Shown: positions 12,701 through 21,765 of the stretch, in pieces
Numbering within the stretch: the stretch's first letter is position 1
How the letters are laid out: each line of letters opens with the position of its first letter
Assembly: GCA_002633005.1 (NCBI GenBank)
Contig: NMRA01000021.1
Location: 707,677 to 751,222, forward strand
Direction: 5' to 3'
DNA: 43,546 nt
Source of the DNA: Phoronis australis
Taxonomy: Eukaryota; Phoronida; Phoronidae
Program-made: the position numbers and the translations under genes
Notes under the pieces: generated by a model
Databases searched by the model: none
Seen by the model: only the letters and a program-made list of their open reading frames with translations
What the model was told of the DNA's origin: nothing

Positions 12701-15700
12701 CAACCAGTCACAGAGATAAGGAATTTGCATACAAGTTGCACTTAAAACACGGGACAAAGTTGACCTAAATTTAGAATAGATTTAAAGTGGCGTAGAAGGT
12801 GAATAACAGATTAAATTGTATTATGTAAAGTGATTCTGTGCCACTGAAACAGAAGTCAAACTGTTCACCAGGCACGTTTATGGTTGGTTTGTTTTTAAAT
12901 ATTTTGAACTTCTGTTGATGTCAAAGTATTTTTTCTTTAGTTTCAAATTTCAAAAAATGATCCAGCAACTACTCATCATCTCGTTGATTTTTCTTCCACA
13001 ATGCAAAGCACGTCTCCTTATTTTGTATGGCAGGACATAGACGTAGCACATTTCCCTTTCTGGAAAATGTGACTTTTTACCTTTGATGTAAATTAAACTG
13101 GTGATTATGCACTTGGGAAATGTTTACTGGATAATTCTTTGAGCGCATGTGCACACATATATTATTAGGGGCAGAGAATTTGAAAACTGTATTGGGATGA
13201 AAGCGTATATTCCGTCTGCAAATAATAATGAATCTGACAAATTTTTCTAGACATCCTTACAATATTATATAACTCTCATGTTAGCATCCCCCAAAAGAAG
13301 ATTCAACACGATCTATTTGAAATTTATTTTCTGAGTTTTAGTGTTCAATGCTTTTTTAATCTTTTGTTTGGGAACTGAGGACTAGATGTGACTGTAAAAA
13401 ACAGCAGTGTCGGCATGTTTTGTCTTTTCATACAATACACCGACTTGGTATGTACATAATACATATGTACAAAACATTATATCACCAAAGAATGCAGGGC
13501 TATATGGAGGTTCGCATGTGTCACTGCTTTTTATTGTGTTTCAGTCAAAGTTGTTGTTTACATTCATAGGCCAACATTATCAGCCCAGCTGAACAAGTTT
13601 TTGACTTGAAGTCGCTAGAGCTAATAAAGTTTACGGAGAATGCAGCAACTCAGGCCAGCTTATGTCTGCGGAAAATAGCAATGTAAGTGTACCGGTCATT
13701 TTAGGAACTGACTGGCTGTTAAATACACGGACGTCAGTAACTATTAATCATCTTTTGTGTTGTGACATGAAAAATACTTTCTCTGATGATCTCCATGCAT
13801 GTCGTCCTTGGCTGACGTTTTTTTCCGACAAGTTTTGTACCTGAAAAGTACTTTCTATAGCAATTCCTAATGTCAGTGGAAACTGAGTAACAAATGCAAA
13901 CAAACTAAGGGCTGACCAGACCTCTCAACTAGTTGCTGGTGTTTGGGGTTACAACTTGATTGCTATCCTTATATGGACATGTTGTTTTTGTAAAGCTTAA
14001 ATAACCTAAGTATATTTATTATCTTCAAATCAGTCTGTTAGATATAAAGGTCTCATCAAATGATGCATTCAAGAAAATGTACTTGGCCTGATTTTGCACA
14101 TAAGCAAGTTGCAAAATATTTCAAGCCATAAGTATTCAGACAATTGACCCCAAATTCTCTGTCATGGCGGCTGGGCAGAAGTCAAGGTCATCACCAGAAT
14201 AGCCTTGTCTCACATTGGAGAAGGAAGGGGAATTTTTAGTACGGTGGCTGAGTCATTCTGTAGTAGTTTTCTCCCCATAGTAGTTATAACCCGCCATTTT
14301 TGTGGTAACCAGGATTAGCTGTCATAACAGTGAAATGATATTTTGTCTGACTTCTTTATCTTGTACTGTATTAAAGTTTTATGAATCTAGGAATTGTATG
14401 AAAACAAATAATAATATACTTTTGGTGTATTATAGTTTGTTAACACTGGAGTCTCTCTAGAATATACAACGGTTAGTCCGTTTTATCATTTGTTGTATTG
14501 GTGTTTCACCAAGAGTCAGTCACTGAGTGGTTGCACATTACACTGAAGTCTCTGTAGAAAGTACAACTGTTTTAACATTCCCTGTATTACTGTTTCAGCA
14601 AGAGTCAGTCACTGAGTGGTCGCACACTGAGAAAGCTTCCCTTCTTGGCACATGCTGTATTTATTCAGGTAAGAAAAAGAGTACGTGGGAGACGAATAAC
14701 AGGAGACTATAGCAGACTTTCGAAATAGCTGCACCATATTAAAATATACTATCCCGTCACGTCTTTGGTGGACAGGCGTTCAGCGCCACCTACAGATCCC
14801 ATGTAATACAGATGGGAGTTCTCAACCTAACAGTATAAACGGTGTTCTAATACCTTGCCTGTTGTCATAGTGGCAACTACCTACCGTTACATAATCATAC
14901 AACAAACAAGTATTTTGAAAATAACTCATAGTGATTGGGTTAGATTATTATAACGGGGGAGAAGAAAAGGGAAGGGTGAAGGACTTTTATACACTTGTTC
15001 AGACTCACATTCACTCGATTTAATTAACTTATGTTTACATTTACATAGTGTGTTTTCATGAAAAAATCAGTTTTCTTCGTATATTGTTTAAGTCATTTTA
15101 AAGAGATGCCTGCAAAACCCTCCATTGTTCTAAAGTTTTACCCAAGGCATTCAGTAGAATAAGATTCACTGCGTCAAAAAGTATATAAAATTATTAAAAC
15201 ATGGTTAAGATTGTCCCTCCATATGATGACGCTACTGAGCGTGAATAGATATGGTATTAAAGATGTCACTTTGTTTACCAAAGAAGCATACTAAGTAGTG
15301 GTATACATAGACAGTCCAGTAGGCAAGTTAAACACTTTACTTATGAGATGATGTAAGGAATTCCAGAAACCTTTAACACAGAAGCACCAGTTAAAAAAGT
15401 GTTCACTAGTACGCTTTTAAATGTTTTCATCAAAATTGACTTTTTCAGCATCACCCCCGTTTCCGCCAATTAGTATATTCCTTGACTTTTAATAGGCTTT
15501 TGGGGTCAGCTCATACCGTAAAAGGGAATACAATTTTTTCGCTGTAATGTTGAGACAAATATATCCTCATATTTTTTACAATTCAAGTGGAGCCCAGATA
15601 ATGCTCCTAAGTAATCTAAAAATCTAATGTTTTGCAATTTTAATTTTGTGATTAGCTATTGTGAAGCCTCTAATGAATTCATTGTTCTGATATAGTGTGA

Positions 15701-17754
15701 CATACACAGAACAAACAGCGGACTTGATAGTGAGTCTCCTTGTTGGAGGCCTTTCTCAATGTGAAAATACTGTGATATCTCTCGTGGCTCTTTTTATTGC
15801 CCATCTTTCCAGAGATTATTATTTTATCTTTATGTTATTTGTACACTCATATTTCTGTACCTTATCAGTCATAATAAATGACCTTATATCGCCTATACAC
15901 GGTCTCCTTTGTATCTCTGGAAACGAAGCTTGCGACGCACCTATTATTTTCGGGACATATTCTGAGCATAAATGATATTTCACTCGTTAAATATATTTAT
16001 GTGAGAATATGGACTCGTCCCCCTTATACCCCCATCTTTCGGACTGGTCCAATAACCCCTTGTGTAGATTCGCATGCAGTCCTGCACTCGAGGCACTAGG
16101 ACATTCCATTTCCAGCCTCACTATTGGTTCATTTGTGTTACTGCCACAAGTTTGGTCAGCTCCTGGCTCCCATAGGCTGATGATTGTCACATGTCATAGG
16201 GCTCCTTTGTTCTCAGTAAAGTTATATTTCCTGCCATCAGTACTTCATTTTAGCAGCACTTAGGTTCGAGTCTAATCTCTCTTCATTTTTTTTCCCACCC
16301 TCTACCACCCTCTCCTTAGGGTAGTTCCTCTTACCCGAGTGCTGGCTCTTTTTATTGCCCATCTTTCCAGAGATTATTATTTTATCTTTATGTTATTTGT
16401 ACACTCATATTTCTGTACCTTATCAGTCATAATAAATGACCTTATATCGCCTATACACGGTCTCCTTTGTATCTCTGGAAACGGAGCTTGCGACGCACCT
16501 ATTATTTTTGGGACATATTCCAAGCATAAATGCGTTGTTCAACACACATTACGAAATTACAGAATGCAATGTACGGATTCTATTGATAAAGATGTTGCCA
16601 AAATTAAAAGCTTTAAATTAAGGATTGAAAGAAAAAATCCTGATTCACAGTATCATATGCTTTCGTGAAATCGAGGAATACAATGTGACTATACGGCAGC
16701 GCTTTTCTTTTTAAAATTCACTCCGTATCATCAAGTAAACATACATTTTGGCCGATATGTTTCGGCAAGAATGTTTGATTTGGACGATTAAATTGCATTT
16801 GTATTTATATAATTATTTTGTTTGTGATTGTTTTAGTTATTAATTTATGGTCGCAGTTCAAAGGAGGGATATATAAAGAAGACAGCAATTCCACAGATTT
16901 TTTATTTTTGGCATTAACGTGATTGCTCCTTGGTTTTGAGAATTAGACATGTGGCCATTTCCAAACCTGTATGTGATACTTGCCACTAAATCGTGTTAAA
17001 ATTTCTAGCCGATGCCATCATTACCAGGCGTCTTGTAAGATTTTGTCTCTAACAGTAACAGTTCTAGATTGTAAGAATCTGCAGGAGACACCTTTTTGTA
17101 AATTGGTAAATTAAAAAGATTGTTTGGAATTGTCCTTTCTCCACTGCAGTCTTCAATATTGAAGTTTTATGTAATGATTGAGCCACGTCATATTTCATAT
17201 GCTTGCTGCATCATGTATAATTTTAGCACCATCTTTAAGGGCATTAGATGTTTTTGCTTGCTGTGACACAACTCTAGGTTTTTAAATTATTTTCCACTGC
17301 GCTTTACTACGGAGAATCAAGCCTTTAATTTTTTGGGTCTGAATAATTTCCAAATCAATTTTGGCTTTTAGTACTGGTAAATCTTTTTGAGTTCCTCTGA
17401 AGGGTCACCTTTCACCTAGGATGTCAAAGCATTAATTTTTTAAAACAGTTTCATCAGGATGGGTCTCTTTTGCAACCTCTTTTGCAAAGGAGATTGAAGT
17501 TTCCCTATTTCCATTGTAATTAGTTCCCACACGCAAGTGATATGGAAGACATGAGGTCCAAGGGATATATTATTGTAATCTGTATAAGGCACATCACGAC
17601 GTACTTGATGCTGGATGTGTTAGTAAGCCTTAGCTAATACATGTTGTCTGGATGTTTACAGAAACCCAGTGTAAGATTAACAGAATTTTTGGCTGCATTG
17701 GACAAGGCAGTAGACAAGCAGTTTGAAGACAGACACCAGCTCACGATGGACTGA
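770..17754 (+). CDS. TRIP13: TRIP13 / PCH2 AAA+ ATPase, 11 coding exons, complete
   Basis: Pachytene checkpoint protein 2 homologue, a hexameric AAA+ ATPase that remodels HORMA-domain proteins (HORMADs in meiosis, MAD2 with p31comet in the spindle checkpoint). Exons read from GT-AG junctions and frame continuity: 770-873, 5716-5872, 6620-6799, 7518-7608, 8490-8626, 9198-9284, 10614-10720, 11181-11334, 13570-13682, 14599-14668, 17662-17754. They join in frame to 430 codons plus TGA; human TRIP13 has 432 residues. The N-terminal domain covers about residues 1-150. Walker A GPPGTGKT is at 178-185 and is split at its first Gly by intron 4. The conserved SKWFSES segment spans exons 5 and 6. Walker B VLIDE ends at residue 252, sensor 1 TTSN is at 296-299, FVDRADIK follows, and sensor 2 LSGR is at 382-385. 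All key ATPase residues are present, so the gene looks functional. Oddities are tandem duplications at the exon 4 donor and the exon 10 acceptor, described separately. Family assignment is certain; exact exon ends are inferred from sequence and not from cDNA. Confidence 0.96.
1263..1576 (+). repeat. Left inverted arm of the THAP element
   Basis: Pairs with 2289-2612. Shared blocks include TTTTTAGCAAAAATAA, GTGACGTTTTGGGAGGCAAG and CTACCTCGGTTGTGATAAG. The inner end carries a start codon and the first zinc-ligand cysteines of a THAP domain. Confidence 0.8.
2289..2612 (-). repeat. Right inverted arm of the THAP element
   Basis: Reverse-complement match to 1263-1576. Similarity ends outward near 2612, at the block matching GGCAACCTTTTTCATGTC of the left arm. 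No convincing target-site duplication could be picked out by eye. Confidence 0.8.
2613..3267. other. Intron 1 DNA with no recognised gene
   Basis: A 154-codon frame opens at 2591-3055, beginning inside the right arm of the THAP element. It has low-complexity, non-conserved composition and no domain. I treat it as chance. Confidence 0.3.
3268..4268. mobile_element. Second long inverted repeat, probable non-autonomous element
   Basis: The segment 3268-3427 matches the reverse complement of about 4117-4268. Shared blocks include GGTACCCGCTCATCCAAAAC, TTTACGGCAAACAGATGGCG and TTGACCTACATTCT. The arms are 150-160 bp and enclose about 690 bp of non-coding DNA that includes a short CCGTG array. No transposase is visible. 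The inverted symmetry is a direct observation; calling it a transposon is inference. Confidence 0.6.
3644..3669. repeat. (CCGTG)n pentamer microsatellite
   Basis: About five tandem copies of a CCGTG/GTGCC pentamer, ending in CCACGGCC. It lies inside the second inverted-repeat element. Confidence 0.8.
4842..5587. repeat. 46-bp minisatellite, about 16 copies
   Basis: Tandem repeat in TRIP13 intron 1 with an exact 46-bp period (ACATGACC starts at 4927, 4973, 5019 and onward). The unit contains CTCATTTGTTGTTG, TCACTTTACCAAATAATTTG and AGGGTACATGACC. Copies differ at a few fixed positions (gggt/ggct, gtcac/gccac, tacc/aaca), which gives a pattern of variant units. The array ends about 130 bases before exon 2. 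Each unit carries one TGACCTCA, a nuclear-receptor-type half site; any regulatory role is speculation. Confidence 0.95.
7566..7721 (+). repeat. 52-bp exact triplication of the exon 4 3' end and its splice donor
   Basis: Three tandem 52-bp units start at 7566, 7618 and 7670. Each carries the last 43 bases of exon 4 plus the first 9 bases of intron 4 (GTATGTTTT). Units 1 and 2 are identical, and unit 3 has one change (TGTTATC to TGTAATC). Candidate donors therefore sit at 7609, 7661 and 7713. Only the first keeps the frame. The second or third would add 52 or 104 bases and meet TGA at 7617-7619. Confidence 0.95.
8076..8355. repeat. 23-bp minisatellite, about 12 copies, before exon 5
   Basis: Tandem repeat with unit GTTTGGACTTTGCTGTCAGAATG in the last part of TRIP13 intron 4, ending about 135 bases before exon 5. 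Because 23 is not a multiple of three and the unit has no stop codon, all three plus frames stay open and give the same periodic peptide. That explains several long frames here that are not genes. Each unit contains ACTTTGCTGTCAG, which looks like a splice acceptor. Confidence 0.95.
9285..10613. other. TRIP13 intron 6 with a GC-rich insert-like block
   Basis: Most of the intron is AT-rich. From about 9830 to 10290 it becomes clearly GC-rich and CpG-containing, with repeated TTGGTGCACC motifs near 9900 and 9930. Overlapping minus-strand frames (9804-10160 and 9976-10344) run through it but show no domain I recognise. The sharp composition change suggests a transposon fragment; the type is unknown. 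Confidence 0.4.
10735..10845. repeat. Degenerate tandem repeat of about 40 bp, three copies
   Basis: GCTGTTGGTTCATG-type blocks recur three times at the start of TRIP13 intron 7 (near 10740, 10780 and 10818), each followed by TCTTAAAT/ACTTGAAT-like text. A minor diverged duplication. Confidence 0.6.
11335..13569. other. TRIP13 intron 8, no recognised element
   Basis: 2.2 kb of AT-rich intron. The short open frames on both strands (11867-12131 region, 13407-13592) have no domain or splice-frame support. No repeats stood out. Confidence 0.4.
14441..14626 (+). repeat. Tandem duplication of the intron 9 / exon 10 junction
   Basis: Copy A (14441-14537) and copy B (14538-14626) both run from ACACTG(G/A)AGTCTCT through a pyrimidine-rich tract and TGTTTCA into AAGAGTCAGTCACTGAGTGG, the first coding bases of exon 10. 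Copy B keeps the acceptor TTTCAG and continues into the intact exon. Copy A reads TTTCAC, so its AG is lost and it is a decayed pseudo-exon start. Intron parts of the copies differ by small changes, so this duplication is older than the one at exon 4. Confidence 0.9.
14669..15640. other. First part of TRIP13 intron 10, no recognised element
   Basis: About 970 bases of AT-rich intron between exon 10 and the LINE relic. Includes a GCGCCACCTAC motif near 14781, a phrase that also occurs in similar form near 8895. Nothing else could be identified. Confidence 0.3.
15785..15974. repeat. Left 190-bp direct repeat of the inserted module
   Basis: Begins TGGCTCTTTTTATTGCCC and ends GAGCATAAATG. Nearly identical to 16343-16532, with scattered point changes (for example GAAGCTTG against GAGCTTG). 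Confidence 0.9.
16343..16532. repeat. Right 190-bp direct repeat of the inserted module
   Basis: Second copy of 15785-15974, ending AAGCATAAATG and directly followed by LINE sequence. Confidence 0.9.
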
Positions 17755-17923
17755 GATTGCCAGAGAATAAGATGCACTATTGAAGAAGACAGACATAAAA
17801 TTGCGATGAACTGATCACCCGAGAGTGTCCAGTTGTATTATTGAAAGATATTTAACAGTGATATACACCACCATCTGCGATACCACAATATTGTTCCTTT
17901 TCAACAAACAAGTGTAAACAGTA

Positions 17924-17929
17924 ATTAAA
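17924..17929 (+). terminator. Candidate poly(A) signal ATTAAA for TRIP13
   Basis: First canonical-type hexamer after the TRIP13 stop, 170 bases downstream. A later AATAAA lies at 19109-19114. Which is used cannot be decided here. If the later one is used, the hairpin array at 18021 would be in the 3' UTR. Confidence 0.35.
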
Positions 17930-18020
17930 AAATAACTTTGGATTTAGTCCTGTGAACACCTGGTGAAGTGAAGTTAGTCTCAACTTGTTCTTTACTTGAC
18001 TGCTGATTTTTGGGCTTGGA

Positions 18021-18344
18021 AACAACTGATAGTGGTTGTTTACTATTGAAAAGTATATTCAACCACTGATAGTGGTTGTTTACTATTGAAAAGTATATTC
18101 AACCACCGATAGTGGTTGTTTACTATTGAAAAGTATATTCAACCACTGATAGTGGTTGTTTACTTTTGTCAAGTATATTCAACAACTGATAGTGGTTGTT
18201 TACTTTTGACAAGTGTATTCAACCACTGATAGTGGTTGTTTACTTTTGTCAAGTATATTCAACAACCGATAGTGGTTGTTTACTTTTGACAAGTGTATTC
18301 AACAATTGATAGTGGTTGTTTACTATTGCTTGACAAGTATATTC
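18021..18344. repeat. 40-bp minisatellite with a hairpin in each unit, 8 copies
   Basis: Eight head-to-tail copies with exact 40-bp spacing (18021, 18061, 18101, 18141, 18181, 18221, 18261, 18301); the last has a short insertion. Each unit contains CAACCACTGATAGTGGTTG, a near-perfect inverted repeat with 8-base arms and a 3-base loop. Some copies have one arm mismatch (CAACAACTGAT). It lies 270 bases after the TRIP13 stop codon. Confidence 0.95.
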
Positions 18345-18787
18345 AACAATGTTGACTTGCCACAGACGGTCATGTGCTGAGCATGTCCAAGGCACTAACC
18401 ATCAACAGGACAGTCATAGTTTGAAATATCCTTTGTCCTGTAGCTAGGAAAATGTGTTGTTATATTGGCCACGTTTTACAAATGTAAAGCCCATTTGAAA
18501 ATCATGGCAGAAAACATCGCATCTATGAAAACTTCTCAAGTTTCTCCAACTTTCTGCAATTAGAGTTACAGCCCACAACACAACTTCACTAAAAGTTCAA
18601 AATCAATATAGTTAATGCAGTCGAGAATAATTAGAAAAAATTAGGCACCAGCAAATAACTTGAGAAGCTCCAATGGTACGAAATTTAGGTCAGAGAACTG
18701 GAATCCAAGCTTTGGATCCCCCAAATCCCAGTCCTGGACCACAAACACCAAACCCACAGTATAAATTCAATATGCTTGCCCCCATTT

Positions 18788-18931
18788 GTATACTCCACAC
18801 AGGCTGAAAATATTTAATACCTAGAGACCAAACCCCAGACATGGACCACGCGTCAATGTATACTCCACACAGGCAGGCTGAAAATATTTAATACCCAGAT
18901 ACCAAACCCCAGACATGAACCATGAGTCAAG
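18788..18931. repeat. 70-bp tandem duplication, two copies
   Basis: GTATACTCCACACAGGC through GACCAAACCCCAGACATG and the following bases occurs at 18788 and again at 18858. The second copy has a 4-base AGGC insertion and a few substitutions. Confidence 0.85.
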
Positions 18932-21765
18932 ATAGGAATCTGGTTCCTACATCACGACAAGTGGAAAAAGAATATTTCATTGACATATCAACCCTTTTTG
19001 AGGGTGAGGTAAGGGGAAACGTAAGACTTAACAGGCTTATTAAGTGAAATTACTGCAGTCTATATTATGAAGAAAACTTAACACATAGCTGCTGCTGAAT
19101 CACCAGGGAATAAAAACTGTGTTAATGTTACTTGTTTATTTTTAATTATACTTACGATCTCACAAAATGTGCGGTATTTACATTTATCAACCTTTGTGCA
19201 CAAAGTTATTTAATAAAGTCATGAAATGATTTTGTAGCTATTTTAATGTACAGTAACCACAATTACATTAAGCGGCTATGTGCCTGCGCTTCACGATGGA
19301 AGTAACAAAATTTTGATTTAGACCACTTTCTGCAATGAGTTGGTATCGACTTATACTCTGCTCAGATGAGAAGTGATTTTAGGTTTTGCAAAGATCTGAC
19401 AGTTCTTCATTGCTTCCCAAGAACAAAATGACGCCTGACTCTGTTCTTTCCAAGCATATAAATCATCCCTCTTCTGACTATGGAATGAGTTGAGACCATT
19501 TTAATAACAATAAGTGATCTAAAATAAAAAATACTGTTAAGTCACGTAAGGTGCCTTTATAGCTGCTATGTCCAGGAATGTGACGTACATAATGTACAAA
19601 GCAAAGCTCATCTCCCTGTAGTAGCTGAGACTGGTCTGGGAGTCTTAGGGTCTGGTTGCAGATTTACATCAAGTCCTAGGTCTGGGTACAACTTTGCATC
19701 AAGTCCTAGGTCTGGCTACAGTTTTACATCAAGTCCTAGGTCTGGCTACAGCTTTACATCCACTTGGCCAATTAAAACATGTTCACAACTTTATCCTTGA
19801 ACAATGTACAAACCAGGTAACTAAGCATAGACTAGACATTGCAACTTCTAATTTCTATCCATAAATTTTCACTCATGAATCAACAATAAATTAAGAGGAC
19901 CTTTATTATGCAGAACCATGGAATTCTAATAACATAACAATCAATGAGCCAAATGTTCAAACCTGTGAAAACTATCAATTAATTTTACAAACTTATCTAA
20001 GGAAAATTGGTTACAACCAAGTTGGACTCGCCTAACCATCAAGTCTACTATTCCTGACTAGTTTCAAATACTGCGTTCACACGCAGCGGAGTATATGGCA
20101 TTGGAACACCGGCCTTTAAGCCATAGGTGGTCTATCTGTCACAATTTTAAACCACTTGGAAATGTAACACATTTATTAACTGGCATAAACCAAGCTTCAC
20201 TGGCATACCATGAAGTTAATGGTTCTAAACATTTAAAGTTTTATAAGCAACCAGATCATGGTGTGAAATGATGAGATGGAACAGAGTTTGTATTTATATA
20301 TCAACACTGTTTCAGTACTGTACAATAAATTTCTAATCTGTTCAGAATAAAAGCTAGATGTGTTCACGGAGCCACAACAGTTTGTATTTCAAATTTGCTT
20401 TCACGCAATCTCACGGGTAAAACGTTTTCTTCCAAAAAAATGGATTTTAAAAGAACATTGTCGACCAGAGCATTACTAACCGATCCACTTATAATGCAAA
20501 CACATGAATCAATATAAAGAAACCATGTTAGTTTGACAACAACAGATGCGACTAGAGGCTGTACATGGCAAGACTGAAATATTATATGTCCTACAACAAA
20601 AATACCTTTTACTCCACGTAATAAACAACAAAACTGTCCAGGCTAACAACATTAAGTCAAGAAAATCTAAAGACAATTGATAAGAATTGCTAAGTCATGA
20701 TTTACATACCTGTACTCAATATACAACAGTTTTACCCGTCAGATTTACTACTCTTAAAACTCATTCCTAGATTAAAAATACTGTCGATACTTAGACCAGT
20801 TGATAACACCCCAAATATCAAAGTTTCCCAAATTTTAATTACAACACAAACACTATGAACTTGATCGTTGTTCACGACACCTGGTGTATTGGTCATTTCA
20901 CATCCGAGATTCACTATTCAACATAAAAATCCAAGGTATGCTTTTTGCTAACACCTACTACAAACTAACACGAAATAAAAATGATATTGTATTTTCTACA
21001 ACTCTGCATCCAGTCGGGAACTGTATGTCTGACAGGAAAGGTAATTCAATAATCACCACAGTGGAAAAAACCCTTACCAATCCACAAAACACGTCGCATG
21101 AACCCTTACAACACACTGTAAAGAATCACTATGCACACAATTTTAGTACACAGTGCACGGTAAAAGTTCTTGTGCTCTGTAGCGTTTTGTGGTGATTTCC
21201 ATCACGCAACATTTTCTTAAGTAAGTAGTATCAGTTACCAAATGCTGTCCTAAGTTATATAATGAATCCTGGTGGGGGGTGTAAGAATATACATAACAAC
21301 TGGATCCCTTGCTTATCCATAGTAGAATAGAAGCATAGCAATCACTATTCAAATCTTCTACAATAAGTTAAAAATCAGGACATGAGCAAACCATCAATCT
21401 GTTTCCGTAGACAGCAAGACAGCACACAGTCACTCACAGACAGACTCTTTTAGACAAGTGACTATTCAAAACTATTGTATTCTCAACAAGCATCTAACTT
21501 GGGTTACATCCTTTGTTCTAACCTAGTTTTTTTGCCAACAACTGTTTGGACTCCAAGTTTTGTTTCTACCGTACCTTGCACGGTTAAGTGATCTAGCAAA
21601 TAACTCCGTGAAGAAGTATGAAGAACAGGTTAAGGGGTAAAGAACTGAGAGTTATTATCTAGAGTTATTATCTATGTTAAAATTGTTCACATCAAGGGGA
21701 AAGTGCAATGTTATGAAAATCTATAAATGTTTACCATGATACAACATGACAAACACATCCCACTA
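18932..21765. other. Convergent intergenic / 3' UTR region between TRIP13 and SLC52A
   Basis: TRIP13 and SLC52A end towards each other here. Minus-strand AATAAA hexamers (read as TTTATT on plus, for example 20172-20177 and one near 19136) are candidate poly(A) signals for the transporter, so much of this may be its 3' UTR. No convincing coding exon. Frames at 20884-21352 on both strands have no domain. Confidence 0.4.
19649..19760. repeat. 30-bp tandem repeat, almost four copies
   Basis: TCTGG(C/T)TACA...TTTACATCAAGTCCTAGG repeats with exact 30-bp spacing at 19651, 19681, 19711 and 19741. Confidence 0.9.

Larger units (their letters stand above)
15785..16532. mobile_element. Small module with 190-bp direct terminal repeats, inserted in the LINE
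   Basis: 15785-15974 and 16343-16532 are direct repeats of 190 bp, about 97% identical by eye, flanking a 368-bp core. Removing the module brings two adjacent parts of the LINE reverse transcriptase (the VLNNA segment and the [11 protein letters not shown] segment) next to each other. This indicates insertion after the LINE. The layout resembles a tiny LTR-type (TRIM-like) element. However, I see no primer-binding site, no TG...CA ends and no clear target-site duplication, and the core has no coding capacity. A box resembling a tRNA B box (GGTTCGAGTCTAATC) lies at about 16263. Confidence 0.6.
15640..17480 (-). mobile_element. Decayed LINE (reverse-transcriptase fragments), L1/Tx1-like
   Basis: In TRIP13 intron 10, minus-strand translation from right to left gives pieces in the correct order of a non-LTR reverse transcriptase. 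A linker with [12 protein letters not shown] lies near 17290-17345. A block with [10 protein letters not shown] and [12 protein letters not shown] follows near 16827-16941. [13 protein letters not shown] is near 16640-16690. [20 protein letters not shown] is at 15701-15769. Frameshifts and stops separate the pieces, and the FADD catalytic box was not seen. The NWRPISLLN-like and FLDF-KAYD-V motifs fit L1/Tx1-type elements better than RTE, but clade assignment is tentative. The copy is 5'-truncated and interrupted by the module at 15785-16532. Confidence 0.8.

Noticed and set aside
16339-16668. Plus-strand frame similar to 15697-15975
   Set aside because: Similarity comes from the 190-bp direct repeat. 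The meaningful reading of the flanks is the minus-strand reverse transcriptase.
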